Positions 30,526-39,723 of a stretch of 64,000 nt of DNA are shown here, in pieces (positions within the stretch are counted from its first letter, which is position 1; each line of letters begins with the position of its first letter). The DNA comes from Sphingobium sp. (GTDB lineage Bacteria > Pseudomonadota > Alphaproteobacteria > Sphingomonadales > Sphingomonadaceae): assembly GCA_009360885.1 (NCBI GenBank), contig SPEL01000003.1, positions 186,001 through 250,000 of the forward strand, read 5' to 3'. Both the position numbers and the translations under genes were made by a program. The notes below the pieces were generated by a model. That model saw nothing but the letters and a program-made list of their open reading frames with translations. It did no database searches and was not told the origin of the DNA.

Positions 30526-31302
30526 GTGAACAGAGAAGTGCGCCGGGCGCTGCTGGCTTCATCCACCCCTGCCGCCCGCGCTGCGGAAGACAGGCTGCGC
30601 GCCAGCTATGATTTTGTGGATATAGCGAATGCTGACATGCTCATCGTGCTGGGCGGTGATGGGTTCATGCTGCAAATGCTGCACAAAATGCTGGAGAACC
30701 GGCGTGTTATGCCCGTGTTTGGCATGAATCTTGGCACTGTCGGCTTCCTGATGAATGAATGGCGGCTGGAGCGGCTGGAGGAACGAATCAACGCGGCCAT
30801 GGAATTTAAGGTTCATCCGCTACGTATGGAAGTCGGCACTATTGACGGCGAGGATTTCTCTTTGCCCGCAATTAACGAAGTATCGTTGCTGCGCGAAACG
30901 CGCCAGACCGCGAAAATAGAGGTTCTGGTAAATGATCGCACGGTATTGCCCGAATTGGTTTGTGATGGCGTTCTCGTTTCAACGCCCGCCGGGTCCACGG
31001 CCTATAACCTCTCCGCCCATGGGCCGATTCTGCCACTGGGATCAAAGCTGCTGGCCCTTACCCCCATCAGCCCTTTCCGGCCAAGGCGCTGGCGCGGAGC
31101 GATATTACCAGAGAAAAGCCGAATCCGCTTCAATGTACTGAACCCGGAAAAACGCCCCGTCAGCGCCGTGGCGGATCAGCGGGAAATCCGCGATGTACAA
31201 AGGGTTGACGTGGCTGTGGATTATAGCTGCACCCTCACTTTGCTGTTCGATCCGGAGCATACTTTGGACGATCGCATCGCCGCAGAACAATTTATTGCAT
31301 AA
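30526..31302 (+). CDS. nadK: NAD kinase
   Basis: 258 residues starting at the GTG at 30526, chosen because GGAG lies 7 nt upstream and the protein then begins MNREVRRALLASSTPAA like other alphaproteobacterial NAD kinases. It phosphorylates NAD to NADP. The GGDG motif (residues 43-46, in IVLGGDGFMLQ), the INEVSLLRE motif and the DGVLVSTPAGSTAYNLSAHGPILPLGS region are intact. No accessory domain. Divergent from the EAL gene; the tRNA-Asn gene follows 76 nt later on the same strand with its own promoter-like elements. Confidence 0.95.
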   Translation: MNREVRRALLASSTPAARAAEDRLRASYDFVDIANADMLIVLGGDGFMLQMLHKMLENRRVMPVFGMNLGTVGFLMNEWRLERLEERINAAMEFKVHPLRMEVGTIDGEDFSLPAINEVSLLRETRQTAKIEVLVNDRTVLPELVCDGVLVSTPAGSTAYNLSAHGPILPLGSKLLALTPISPFRPRRWRGAILPEKSRIRFNVLNPEKRPVSAVADQREIRDVQRVDVAVDYSCTLTLLFDPEHTLDDRIAAEQFIA

Positions 31303-31308
31303 TAGCTC

Positions 31309-31338
31309 TTGCCATATCCGAAAAAGCGCTGCTATAGG
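31309..31338 (+). promoter_or_regulatory. Probable promoter of tRNA-Asn
   Basis: TTGCCA (31309-31314) and TATAGG (31333-31338) are spaced by 18 nt, about 40 nt before the mature tRNA 5' end. This fits a housekeeping sigma-70 promoter. Confidence 0.5.
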
Positions 31339-31378
31339 CCCGTCCACCGCAGCGGTGCTTGCGGTGACAGAGTATCGT

Positions 31379-31453
31379 TCCCCGATAGCTCAGCGGTAGA
31401 GCATTCGACTGTTAATCGAATGGCCGTAGGTTCGAATCCTACTCGGGGAGCCA
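31379..31453 (+). tRNA. tRNA-Asn (anticodon GTT)
   Basis: 75 bases with all four arms: acceptor TCCCCGA/TCGGGGA, a D arm with AGCTCAGCGGTAGAGC, an anticodon stem TTCGA/TCGAA around loop CTGTTAA (anticodon GTT), and a T arm GTAGGTTCGAATCCTAC. The discriminator base is G and CCA is encoded. The gene appears functional. No integrase or attachment-site repeat is seen next to it. Confidence 0.97.
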
Positions 31454-31466
31454 CTCACCAATTTCA

Positions 31467-31560
31467 GGCAGGGCCATACAGCGCCTTTAGCCTGACTAAT
31501 TCCCCAATATCTTTGCAAAGACAGTATCAGGCGGTTGCATAAAACTCCCTGCCCTTTTTC
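31467..31560 (+). ncRNA. Structured tRNA trailer/terminator or small RNA
   Basis: Three nested stems follow the tRNA: GGCAGGG (31467) with CCCTGCC (31547), GCCTGA (31490) with TCAGGC (31527), and the palindrome TCTTTGCAAAGA (31510). The outer stem is followed directly by CTTTTTC. This is larger than a normal terminator and could be a processed 3' RNA. Evidence is structural only. Confidence 0.35.
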
Positions 31561-31767
31561 TTGGGTCGCGCATTTGGGGACACTATATGCCGACCTTATC
31601 CTGCTTCTTTCCCGCAATTTCCATTCTTACTCATCGTCATGACAATTAGGCTGATCTGGCAGGCATATCCGGTCGCGCCAGCAAGGCTTGCCCATAGGGG
31701 CTAGCTTTGTATACGATATCACGTCATTACAATGACGCCCCCTATTTCCTGAAAAGGACAGTTTTTA
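31561..31767 (+). promoter_or_regulatory. Promoter region of the sugar operon, with GTATAC site and palindrome
   Basis: TTTGTATACGATAT (31706-31719) is centred on the 6-bp palindrome GTATAC. Sixteen bases of perfect dyad (CGTCATT-AC-AATGACG, 31722-31737) follow, then GAAAAGGA before the lactonase start. E. coli UxuR/ExuR-type GntR regulators bind TGGTATACCA-like sites, and matching GTATAC cores occur at 34533 and 45420 before other genes of the island. No other gene is seen between the tRNA and the lactonase. Confidence 0.45.
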
Positions 31768-32631
31768 GTGACAGTTCAAGTAATTCCGGTCTGGAAAGCT
31801 GATTGCCTGCTGGGTGAAGGCCCTGTCTGGGATGAACGAACCAGCCGTTTGTGGTTTGTCGACATTAAGGGCGGGCGGCTACATAGCTATTACCCGGACA
31901 AGGAAGAACAACAAACCATCGAAACCGGTGGCAACCCTAGTTTTGTTGTCCTAACGGAGGATGGCCGTCTGATAACAGGCTCTCGCCACGAAATTCGCCA
32001 TGTTGATGAAAATGGCTTTGGCCCTTTGCTCGCTCTGATAGACCAGCCAGCCGGGAATCGCACCAATGATGCAACGGTGGATGCGATGGGGCGGCTATGG
32101 ATCGCCACGATGGATGATGCCGAGCAAAGCCCCACCGGCACAATCTGGTGTTATAATATGGGTACGATAACCCACGCAGGCACACAGGCGGTTGTCACAA
32201 ATGGGCCAGCCGTCAGTGCGGACCTGCAGTGGCTTTATCATGTCAATTCAGGTGAACGGCAGATCAGCCGCCACCAGATCGGCCACGATGGAAAATGCGA
32301 TAAGGGCGAATCCTTCATTCAGCTAACCGAAGAAGAAGGCTATCCTGATGGCATTATCCTCGACAGCGAATCCTGCCTGTGGGTTGCTTTATGGGATGGC
32401 TGGGGCGTCAGGCGCTATTCGCCGGAAGGGGAATTGTTGCTGCATATCCCCCTGCCCTGCGCGCGCGTCACCAAAATTGCTTTTGGTGGACCCGATATGA
32501 AAACCGCTTATGTTACCACCGCCCGTATTGGGCTTGATGAACAGGCATTGGCAGACCAGCCCCTTGCCGGTGCCTTGTTCAGTTTTCGTGCGCCAGTCGC
32601 CGGCTTGCCATTACCCAGAGTACGCCTGTGA
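31768..32631 (+). CDS. SMP-30/gluconolactonase family sugar lactonase
   Basis: 287 residues. Six-bladed beta-propeller metallo-lactonase that hydrolyses aldono-1,4- or 1,5-lactones. Signature features: CLLGEGPVWDERTSRLWFVDIKGGRLH (metal-binding Glu), NRTNDATVDAMGRLWIATMDD (Asn/Asp ligands), and EEEGYPDGIILDSESCLWVALWDGWGVRRYSPEG (Asp ligand). The start is a GTG with AAAGGA upstream. It leads a coupled operon with dgoK and dgoA, so the likely substrate is galactono-lactone (or L-arabonolactone, given the GH127 gene in the same island). No signal peptide, so cytoplasmic. Confidence 0.9.
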   Translation: MTVQVIPVWKADCLLGEGPVWDERTSRLWFVDIKGGRLHSYYPDKEEQQTIETGGNPSFVVLTEDGRLITGSRHEIRHVDENGFGPLLALIDQPAGNRTNDATVDAMGRLWIATMDDAEQSPTGTIWCYNMGTITHAGTQAVVTNGPAVSADLQWLYHVNSGERQISRHQIGHDGKCDKGESFIQLTEEEGYPDGIILDSESCLWVALWDGWGVRRYSPEGELLLHIPLPCARVTKIAFGGPDMKTAYVTTARIGLDEQALADQPLAGALFSFRAPVAGLPLPRVRL

Positions 32632-33539
32632 CCAGCAAGACGCGGATATTGGGCGATTGGGGAACCAGCAATTTACGCCTATGGCTGTGGCAAGATGGGG
32701 CGATTATTGACCGTATCAATGGCCGCAGCCTTGGGGCGCTGGCCGCCGATGCTCCGGCCCGATTATCAGAGCTGATACAGGGCTGGCGCAAGGAATATGT
32801 GATTGACCGTATGATCCTGTGCGGAATGGCGGGCGCTCGCGGTGGCCTCTACGAAGCAGACTATGTGAGCACCCCCGCCGACGCAGCAGGATGGAGCAAG
32901 GGCAGCGTTCGCACATCATTTGAAGGTCTGCCCCTCACCATTGCCGCTGGCGTCACCACAGCAGCAGATGACCAGCGCGCCGATGTGATGCGCGGCGAGG
33001 AAGCCCAGATATTCGGCGTTATGGCAACCGCGCCTGAACTGGCAAGCGGAGCGCATAGCATCATCCTGCCCGGCACTCATTCCAAGTGGGTGAGCGTGAA
33101 CGATGGTCAGATTACCGATCTGCGGACCTTCATGACCGGCGAACTTCATGCCCTCCTCTCTCGCTCCAGCCTATTTGCAGGGGCACAAGGGGATGGGCCA
33201 GCCACAAACGAAGCCGAGGGCTTTGCCGAGGGCCTGACAACCGGGAAAACCTCCCCCAGCCTGACCGCTAATTTATTCCATGCCCGCGCCGCGCAACTAC
33301 GCAATGGCAAGAGCGGCCTCTGGGCTAAAGGCTATATTTCTGGCCTTTTGCTCGCCGACGAGGTGGCCCAGATGCAGGCTCAGACTTCTTTACCCCAACG
33401 GGTTGCGCTGGTGGGTTCACCGGACCTATGCGCGCGATATAGCGAAGCCCTCACATTATTCGCGGTACAATCCTTTATATGTGATGATGAGGCCTGCACG
33501 ATGGCCGGACTGGAACTAATCAATGCCCATGATGAATGA
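32628..33539 (+). CDS. dgoK: 2-dehydro-3-deoxygalactonokinase
   Basis: 303 residues. Phosphorylates 2-keto-3-deoxy-galactonate at C6 in the DeLey-Doudoroff pathway. Family features are LGDWGTSNLRLWLW (phosphate-binding start), CGMAGARGGLYEADYVSTPA, MRGEEAQIFGVM, ILPGTHSKWVSVNDG and FMTGELHALLSRSSL. The start is a GTG that overlaps the lactonase stop (GTGA), so translation is coupled. Full length. Its partner aldolase overlaps its 3' end by 17 nt. Confidence 0.93.
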   Translation: MTSKTRILGDWGTSNLRLWLWQDGAIIDRINGRSLGALAADAPARLSELIQGWRKEYVIDRMILCGMAGARGGLYEADYVSTPADAAGWSKGSVRTSFEGLPLTIAAGVTTAADDQRADVMRGEEAQIFGVMATAPELASGAHSIILPGTHSKWVSVNDGQITDLRTFMTGELHALLSRSSLFAGAQGDGPATNEAEGFAEGLTTGKTSPSLTANLFHARAAQLRNGKSGLWAKGYISGLLLADEVAQMQAQTSLPQRVALVGSPDLCARYSEALTLFAVQSFICDDEACTMAGLELINAHDE

Positions 33540-34155
33540 CCTTCTTGCCGCTGGCGCGCCGCCCGTTGTAGCCATATTGAGGGGCCTCACCCCTGACGAG
33601 GCCGTAGCCGTTGGGCAGGCGCTGGTAGACGCTGGCATATGCCTGATTGAGGTCCCGCTCAATTCCCCCGACCCGTTCACCAGCATCGCCAGACTTCAGC
33701 AGGAATTTGGCAAGGACGCCGCCATAGGGGCAGGAACCGTCCTCAATGCGGACGCAGTCAACCGGCTTGGCGACATGGGCGCGCAGTTGATGGTCACCCC
33801 CAACACCAACCCAGCCCTCATCACGCAAGGGGTAGAACTGGGCCTTGATGTTTTGCCCGGTTTCCTAACCCCGACCGAGGCATTTGCTGCGATTGCCGCA
33901 GGTGCGCGCCGGATTAAGCTGTTCCCCGCAGGCACTTTTGCACGCAGCTATATTAAGGACATAAAAGCGGTCCTGCCCACCGCAACAGGTGTGTGGGCTG
34001 TCGGCGGTGTGGATGCAGGCAATTGCCGTGATTGGCTGAACGCTGGCTGCGAAGGAATAGCGCTTGGCTCTGCCCTTTATCGTCCCGGTGTCGAAGCGGC
34101 GCAGGTTCATGCTGTTGCCCTTTCCGTCGTGAAGGCACTGGCTGAACAATCATGA
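33523..34155 (+). CDS. dgoA: 2-dehydro-3-deoxy-6-phosphogalactonate aldolase
   Basis: 210 residues. Class I aldolase that splits KDPGal to pyruvate and glyceraldehyde 3-phosphate. The Schiff-base lysine is Lys132 in RRIKLFPAG, the general acid/base is Glu43 in LIEVPLNSP, and Arg20 in AILRGLTP contacts the substrate. The 'LNSP' after the Glu and 'LFPAG' after the Lys match galactonate-type aldolases rather than Eda. It overlaps dgoK by 17 nt, completing a lactonase-kinase-aldolase operon. The galactonate dehydratase usually fused to or beside it (DgoD) is absent here. Confidence 0.92.
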   Translation: MPMMNDLLAAGAPPVVAILRGLTPDEAVAVGQALVDAGICLIEVPLNSPDPFTSIARLQQEFGKDAAIGAGTVLNADAVNRLGDMGAQLMVTPNTNPALITQGVELGLDVLPGFLTPTEAFAAIAAGARRIKLFPAGTFARSYIKDIKAVLPTATGVWAVGGVDAGNCRDWLNAGCEGIALGSALYRPGVEAAQVHAVALSVVKALAEQS

Positions 34156-34601
34156 GATTTCTGATATTGCGGCAGCAAGTAGCGATCAAAACATAGGGGG
34201 AGGAAATCCCCCACTTCGATCATAAAATGACGATGCCGGACTTGAACATATTGCCCGGCGGACGATGATGTTCAGCTATATAGCTGCCAGTCACATTTTA
34301 TTGCCCCTCACACAAACAGAATCGAGACATAGCCTCCAAGGTATGGAAAATATCGCAACCATTTGATTTTATTATTTATTGTATAGATTCACAATAAGTC
34401 TAGCGTCCCCGCAATCATTCTCTACATCCTAAAAAGACAAAAAATGATGGCACAGGCGAGAGGTTGTGCATCACAGAAAACCGCAGTTTGTCGCACCTTT
34501 CTCTCTGACCACCACAGAATAAAAAGTATTTCGTATACCGTATTTGACTTGTCAGACTAAATGACGCATTTGTTACGAGTCAAAAACAAGGGAGGTTCAG
34601 T
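34156..34601 (+). promoter_or_regulatory. 446-base intergenic region before the TonB receptor, with GTATAC site
   Basis: No gene is seen. Near the left end GGGGGA-GGAAA-TCCCCC is a perfect hairpin, a possible terminator or RNA stabiliser for the dgo operon. The middle is AT-rich. TTCGTATACCGTA (34530-34542) carries the GTATAC core also found upstream of the lactonase and the GH127 gene. GGGAGG then precedes the receptor start. Likely the receptor promoter and operator. Confidence 0.45.
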
Positions 34602-37544
34602 ATGAAGGGGAATCATACGAAATTTTATTGCGCCGTTGCACTGACGGCGCTGGTTATGGGCGCGTCGCAGGCTCAGGCGCAGGAGGCATCCTCAAGCGCC
34701 AGTGAAGCAAGTGGCGATATTATTGTTACCGGCACTCGCATCAAGCGCGCCGATCTTGAGAGCAACAGCCCGCAAACTGTCGTTGGCTCGGCAGAGTTCG
34801 CCTATCAGGGCGCAACGACAGTGGAACAGGTGCTAAACCGCCTGCCACAGTTTACCGCCGACGCGAACGAGAATGTTTCCAACGGCTCAGACGGCACATC
34901 CAAAATCAACCTGCGTAATCTCGGTTCCAACCGCGTATTGGTTTTGATCGACGGCCAGCGGATGATGCCATCGCAGGCAATCAACACCAGCTTCATACCC
35001 AGCGCTCTGGTAGAACGCGTTGATGTCATGTCCGGCGGCGCATCTGCCGTTTATGGTTCAGACGCCCTTTCGGGTGTCGTGAACTTCGTGCTGAAAAAAG
35101 ACCTGGATGGCATCCGTATTGATGCGCAAACCGGCTTTGCTCAGCATAATAATGACAATAAATCACTGCGCGCCATGCAGCAGGCATCCGGTTACAATCC
35201 GGCCCGGTCCTCGGTTATCGACGGCGGCAAACAAGATATAACGATTGCTGCGGGCAAGAACTTTGCCGATGGCCGTGGTAATATCACCGCTTATGGTGGC
35301 TATCGCAAATTCAGCCCGGTCCGGCAGTCTGACCGCGATGTGTCTGCCTGCGCCCTGCAAGATCGTGAATCGGTGGCAGACTCCGGCCAGTTCGACCAGC
35401 TGTTCTGCGGCGGGTCGAGCAACACACCTTATGGTTCGTTCATACCCTTATCCGAGAATAGCCCTTTCGTGGGCCAGACTCTCATCAACAACCGTAACGG
35501 CAACGGCACGTTAGTGCCCTATGATCCTTCATACTCCTACAATTACGCCCCCGATAATTACTTCCAGCGTTCCGACGAACGCATTACGGCAGGTGCCTTC
35601 GGTCGGTTTGAAATCAGTCAGGCCGCCGAGCTATACGGCAGCTTCATGTATATGCATGACCAGACATTTTCACAGGTCGCACCATCCGGCATCTGGTTCG
35701 GCACAGCTTTCGATGTTTCATGTAATAACCCGCTGGCCAGCGCCTCTCAGCTAAACGCTATCTGCGGTACTGCCGCCGGCACCAATGCCACTGCCGAGGC
35801 GAATGTCGGCTATCGTACTGCTGTTGCCCCACGTCGCGACAATCTGCGATTCAACGATTATCGTTACTCTGCCGGTATACGCGGGGATATTGGCAGTGGC
35901 TTCAGCTATGACGTCAACTACATGTATTCGCTGGTCAAATATAAGGAAACTTACCTGAATGACGTCAATCAGGTAAAGGCTGGCCGCGGGCTTAACGTGA
36001 TTGATGTCAACGGCGTGGCGACCTGCCGCTCCGTCATTGATGGTACCGACCCGAACTGCATCCCCATCAACGTATTCCAGCCCAATGGCGTCACCGCAGA
36101 GCAGGCAGCTTATCTGTTTCAGGATAGTAACACAGGCTCCCGCAACTCTCTTAGCGTCATTTCAGGGTCGCTGAGCGGTGACCTTGGTGAGATGGGTATC
36201 ACCATGCCATGGGCATCCCATGGCGTCGGTATCGCACTGGGCCTTGAACGCCGCCGTGAAACGCTGAATTTCACTGCCGACGAAGTTGCGCAGCAAAACG
36301 GTACATTGCCCTCCGATGGCATCATCAGTGTGACCGAGGCTTTTGGTGAACTCGAAATCCCGCTGATTGAAGATAAGCCATTTTTCCAATCGCTGACGAT
36401 CAATGGCGGCCTGCGCTATTCATCTTATGATAATAAGCAGAATTCGACCGGCATTAAGTCCAGCTATAATGTGTGGACTTACAAGGGCGAGCTGTCATGG
36501 GCCCCGATTAACGATCTGCGTGTTCGCGCCAGCTATAACCATGCCATCCGCGCTCCCAACGTGGCTGAACTCTTCGCTGCACAAGCGGTCGGCAACGTCA
36601 ACGGCACTGATCCCTGTGCAGGCAGTAGCCCCAGCGCATCCTTTGACGTCTGCCGTCTGACGGGTGTGACACAGGCTCAATATGGCCGCATCCCGGAATG
36701 TCCTTCTGACACCTGCTCTGGCCTTGGCGGCGGCAACACTGCACTGAAACCAGAAACAGCCGACACCTATACCGTTGGCTTCGTTCTGACGCCAAAGGCG
36801 CTGCGCCGTTTCTCGCTGTCGGTCGATTATTATAACATCAAGGTAAAGGACTATATCGGGTCGATCGCACCTTCGCTCATCATGGGTCAGTGCGCTGCAA
36901 CAGGTGATCCGTATTTCTGCGGTCTGTTCGTCCGTGATCCGCGTTCGGGTCAGGTTTTTGGTCAGAATTCGGGCCATATCATCTCCACCACGATGAACAC
37001 CGGCTATCTTCAGACATCCGGCCTAGACATCAATGCCGACTATACGTTCGACGTGGGCAAATTGGGCAGCATCAATCTGGGTGTCGTCGGCACCTATCTG
37101 ATCGAACAGGTGTCCCAGCCGGTTCCGGGTCAGGGCTCTTACGATTGTAAGGGGCTGTTCGGTTACACTTGTGGCCAACCCTCTCCGGAATGGCGCCATG
37201 TTGCACGCCTTAGCTGGATGACACCCAGCGACACCACGGCCTCTTTGTCATGGCGTCATATCGGCGGCACAAGTCTGTCGAGCCTGTCGGGTAACCCGCT
37301 TTTGGGTGCCGACAAGACCGTCGTAAACCGCAAGATCGATGCCTATAACTATATCGATCTGTCGCTCACGCAGGTCGTCGACAAGCGCCTTACCATCCGC
37401 GCTGGCGTTAACAACATGTTCGACAAGGATCCGCCAGTACTCGACTCAGGCCTGTTGCAGACCTTTGGCAACGGCAACACCTATCCGGGCGTTTATGACG
37501 CACTGGGCCGCACCATCTTCCTCGGTGCGACGGTGAATTTCTAA
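34602..37544 (+). CDS. TonB-dependent outer-membrane receptor
   Basis: 980 residues. A signal peptide (ending ASQAQA) is followed by a plug domain starting DIIVTGTRIKRADLESNSPQTVV, with LRNLGSNRVLVLIDGQRM and VMSGGASAVYGSDALSGVVNFVLKK, all standard plug landmarks. A long beta-barrel follows, ending in ATVNF with C-terminal Phe. Large receptors starting 'GxRIxRxxL' are common carbohydrate importers in sphingomonads and xanthomonads. The position between dgo genes and glycosidases, together with the shared operator-like site, suggests it imports the oligosaccharide that GH127 and GH2 degrade. The substrate is inferred from context. Confidence 0.93.
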   Translation: MKGNHTKFYCAVALTALVMGASQAQAQEASSSASEASGDIIVTGTRIKRADLESNSPQTVVGSAEFAYQGATTVEQVLNRLPQFTADANENVSNGSDGTSKINLRNLGSNRVLVLIDGQRMMPSQAINTSFIPSALVERVDVMSGGASAVYGSDALSGVVNFVLKKDLDGIRIDAQTGFAQHNNDNKSLRAMQQASGYNPARSSVIDGGKQDITIAAGKNFADGRGNITAYGGYRKFSPVRQSDRDVSACALQDRESVADSGQFDQLFCGGSSNTPYGSFIPLSENSPFVGQTLINNRNGNGTLVPYDPSYSYNYAPDNYFQRSDERITAGAFGRFEISQAAELYGSFMYMHDQTFSQVAPSGIWFGTAFDVSCNNPLASASQLNAICGTAAGTNATAEANVGYRTAVAPRRDNLRFNDYRYSAGIRGDIGSGFSYDVNYMYSLVKYKETYLNDVNQVKAGRGLNVIDVNGVATCRSVIDGTDPNCIPINVFQPNGVTAEQAAYLFQDSNTGSRNSLSVISGSLSGDLGEMGITMPWASHGVGIALGLERRRETLNFTADEVAQQNGTLPSDGIISVTEAFGELEIPLIEDKPFFQSLTINGGLRYSSYDNKQNSTGIKSSYNVWTYKGELSWAPINDLRVRASYNHAIRAPNVAELFAAQAVGNVNGTDPCAGSSPSASFDVCRLTGVTQAQYGRIPECPSDTCSGLGGGNTALKPETADTYTVGFVLTPKALRRFSLSVDYYNIKVKDYIGSIAPSLIMGQCAATGDPYFCGLFVRDPRSGQVFGQNSGHIISTTMNTGYLQTSGLDINADYTFDVGKLGSINLGVVGTYLIEQVSQPVPGQGSYDCKGLFGYTCGQPSPEWRHVARLSWMTPSDTTASLSWRHIGGTSLSSLSGNPLLGADKTVVNRKIDAYNYIDLSLTQVVDKRLTIRAGVNNMFDKDPPVLDSGLLQTFGNGNTYPGVYDALGRTIFLGATVNF

Positions 37545-37568
37545 TTCGTCACTTTCTAATATGATAAC

Positions 37569-37602
37569 AGGGCGGCATGTTACCCACATGTCGCCCTTTT
37601 TC
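37569..37602 (+). terminator. Intrinsic terminator of the TonB receptor gene
   Basis: AGGGCGGCATGT pairs with ACATGTCGCCCT (one G-T wobble) around a 5-nt loop, then a T-rich run. Strong. Confidence 0.9.
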
Positions 37603-37822
37603 TTTACCCCCGATCGATTATAAAATCAGGCAGACGCTTTAATGCCACCTGATACCGAGCGCCCATAATATGAGCGCCCTTGCCATCTTCCTCTGAACAA
37701 CGACGCGCTCCGCACCCCCTTCCTCATCAACGATGGCAAAGAAAAAGCATGGCGAGGAGACAATCCCTGCCATGCTCTTCAAATTCTGATATGTTACTGA
37801 AAGGCTGTGTATAGCCCGCCCA

Positions 37823-39619
37823 TCATTGCGCGGCAGGTTGTGCCTTCTTCTGCGCGGCAATTCGCACCTTCTCTGCCGCGATATAAGCCTTCATTTCCGA
37901 TTCAAAGGTCGTAAGCGGCACGCCACCCATATTGAGGATCGTGTCATGGAAAGTCCGCTGGTCGAAATCAGCGCCTAGCTCCTTTTCGGCCAAACCGCGC
38001 ATTTCCCGCATTTTCAACTCACCCAGCTTATAAGCCAGAGCCTGAGCTGGCCATGCGATATAGCGATCAACCTCATTCTTAATATCCAGCGGCGCAAGAG
38101 CGGTGTTTTCCGTCAGATAGTCAATGGCTTGCTGACGGCTCCACCCTTTGGTGTGCATGCCCGTATCAATCACCAGACGCGCTGCACGCCACATCTCAAA
38201 TGTCTGCCGCCCAAATTCCTCATAAGGAGTTTCATAAATCCCCATCTTGGTGCCGAGCCATTCAACATAAAGGCCCCAGCCCTCGCCATAGCCAGAGAAA
38301 TAGGTAGTGCGGCGGAATTCAGGACGCGGCGGGGCCTCCAGTGCAGCCGCCGCCTGATAGCTATGCCCTGGCGTGCATTCATGCAAAGTCAGCGCCGCAA
38401 GATTATAAAGTGGGCGGGACGGCAGATCATAAGTATTCATCAGACAGCTATCGAGACCGCCACGGCCCGATGTATAAATAGGGGCAACCGCATCCGGCAC
38501 CGGCAGGATGGAATGACGATAGCGCGGCAAAACCTTGAAGAAATCCTTCAACTGGCCATCGGCTTTCTTGGCGACATAAGAAGAATAAGACAGCAATTCG
38601 CGCGGCGTTTTGGCGTAAAATTGCGGATCTGTACGCATGAAAACCAGAAATTCCGGGAAGCTCCCCTTAAACCCGGACTCTTTCATGGTTTTTTCCATAT
38701 CAGCGCGGATACGGGCTACTTCTTTGAGGCCGGTTTCATACACTTCCTCTGGCGTCAGATCGAGGGTGATGAATTCCTTCATCCGTGCTTTGTAAAATGC
38801 CTTGCCATCCGGCAGAGAATAAGCGGCAATATTGCGGTTAGCCTTTGGCTGATATTCCTTCGTAAAAAAGCTGTGCAATTTTGTATAGGCCGGGGCCACG
38901 ACATCCCTGATAACCGCCTGCGCTTCCGCCTTTAATGCGGCCTGCTGATCGGCAGGAACGCTATCTGGCATCTGGGCAAAAGCCTCATAAAATGGATTGC
39001 TCATATCCGCCTTGGTATAAGGCTCCATGGTCTTTTCGCGGCCAATGGTGGAAACATAAGGCACCGTCCAGCCACGTTTCAGGCCCGCCTTCATATTGAC
39101 GGTATTTTCATCAAAATAGCGCGGTATGTCCCGCATCAGGGAGATATAATCCCGATATTCCGCTGCGGTGCGAAATGGCGTGCGTGGGTTCATCCCCGTC
39201 CAGAAAAAACTGTCAGAGTTAAATGGCGTTTCATAGGTTTTGAAACGGATCTGGTTAACCTCCGCCTCAATGAAGGTGCGAAATACGTCATAGTTGATTT
39301 TCTCTTCGTGGGACAATTGCGTCAGCGGCAATTTGTCCAGCTCTTTCAGAACTGTTTCCCAATATGCCAGACGTTTGGCGTATGTTTGCGGGGTTACGCT
39401 CGGCAGGCTACGACCGGCACCATCTTCCCCGCCGCGCCCATATTCTGCCTGACGCCATATCCATTCTGCATCATAAAGCGCCTTCAGGCGTTGATCGGCC
39501 GTTTGACCAGCCTGCGCCGCTGGCGGGGTGGCCGCCTGCGCCAGCGCCACACCGGAAGTCATCAGCGGAGTAGCCGCACAGGCCAAAGCCAGAAAAAGTG
39601 AAACTGACGGTCGCGCCAT
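37823..39619 (-). CDS. DUF885 family metallo-carboxypeptidase-like protein
   Basis: 598 residues with a signal peptide (MARPSVSLFLALACAATPLMTSGVALAQA), so periplasmic. The zinc-protease-like motif HECTPGHSYQ (HExxxGH) and GYGEGWGLYVEWLG are both present; these are the conserved features of DUF885, a group related to M32-like carboxypeptidases. The rest is helical. Function in vivo is unknown. It lies between the receptor and the glycosidase genes but has a 104-nt upstream gap without the GTATAC site, so it may be an independent passenger rather than part of the sugar pathway. Confidence 0.88.
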   Translation of the reverse strand: MARPSVSLFLALACAATPLMTSGVALAQAATPPAAQAGQTADQRLKALYDAEWIWRQAEYGRGGEDGAGRSLPSVTPQTYAKRLAYWETVLKELDKLPLTQLSHEEKINYDVFRTFIEAEVNQIRFKTYETPFNSDSFFWTGMNPRTPFRTAAEYRDYISLMRDIPRYFDENTVNMKAGLKRGWTVPYVSTIGREKTMEPYTKADMSNPFYEAFAQMPDSVPADQQAALKAEAQAVIRDVVAPAYTKLHSFFTKEYQPKANRNIAAYSLPDGKAFYKARMKEFITLDLTPEEVYETGLKEVARIRADMEKTMKESGFKGSFPEFLVFMRTDPQFYAKTPRELLSYSSYVAKKADGQLKDFFKVLPRYRHSILPVPDAVAPIYTSGRGGLDSCLMNTYDLPSRPLYNLAALTLHECTPGHSYQAAAALEAPPRPEFRRTTYFSGYGEGWGLYVEWLGTKMGIYETPYEEFGRQTFEMWRAARLVIDTGMHTKGWSRQQAIDYLTENTALAPLDIKNEVDRYIAWPAQALAYKLGELKMREMRGLAEKELGADFDQRTFHDTILNMGGVPLTTFESEMKAYIAAEKVRIAAQKKAQPAAQ

Positions 39620-39723
39620 TATCCTGTCCCCTTTGTGAAAGTGATAATCGTATCTTTTATACTATTTACGTCACTGTCAACATCATGTGTAATAATATCT
39701 CATGATACAGGCGTTATCATCCC

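Noticed and set aside
31379-31453. Attachment site of a genomic island in the tRNA-Asn gene
   Set aside because: No integrase gene and no repeat of the tRNA 3' end was seen further along the sugar island.
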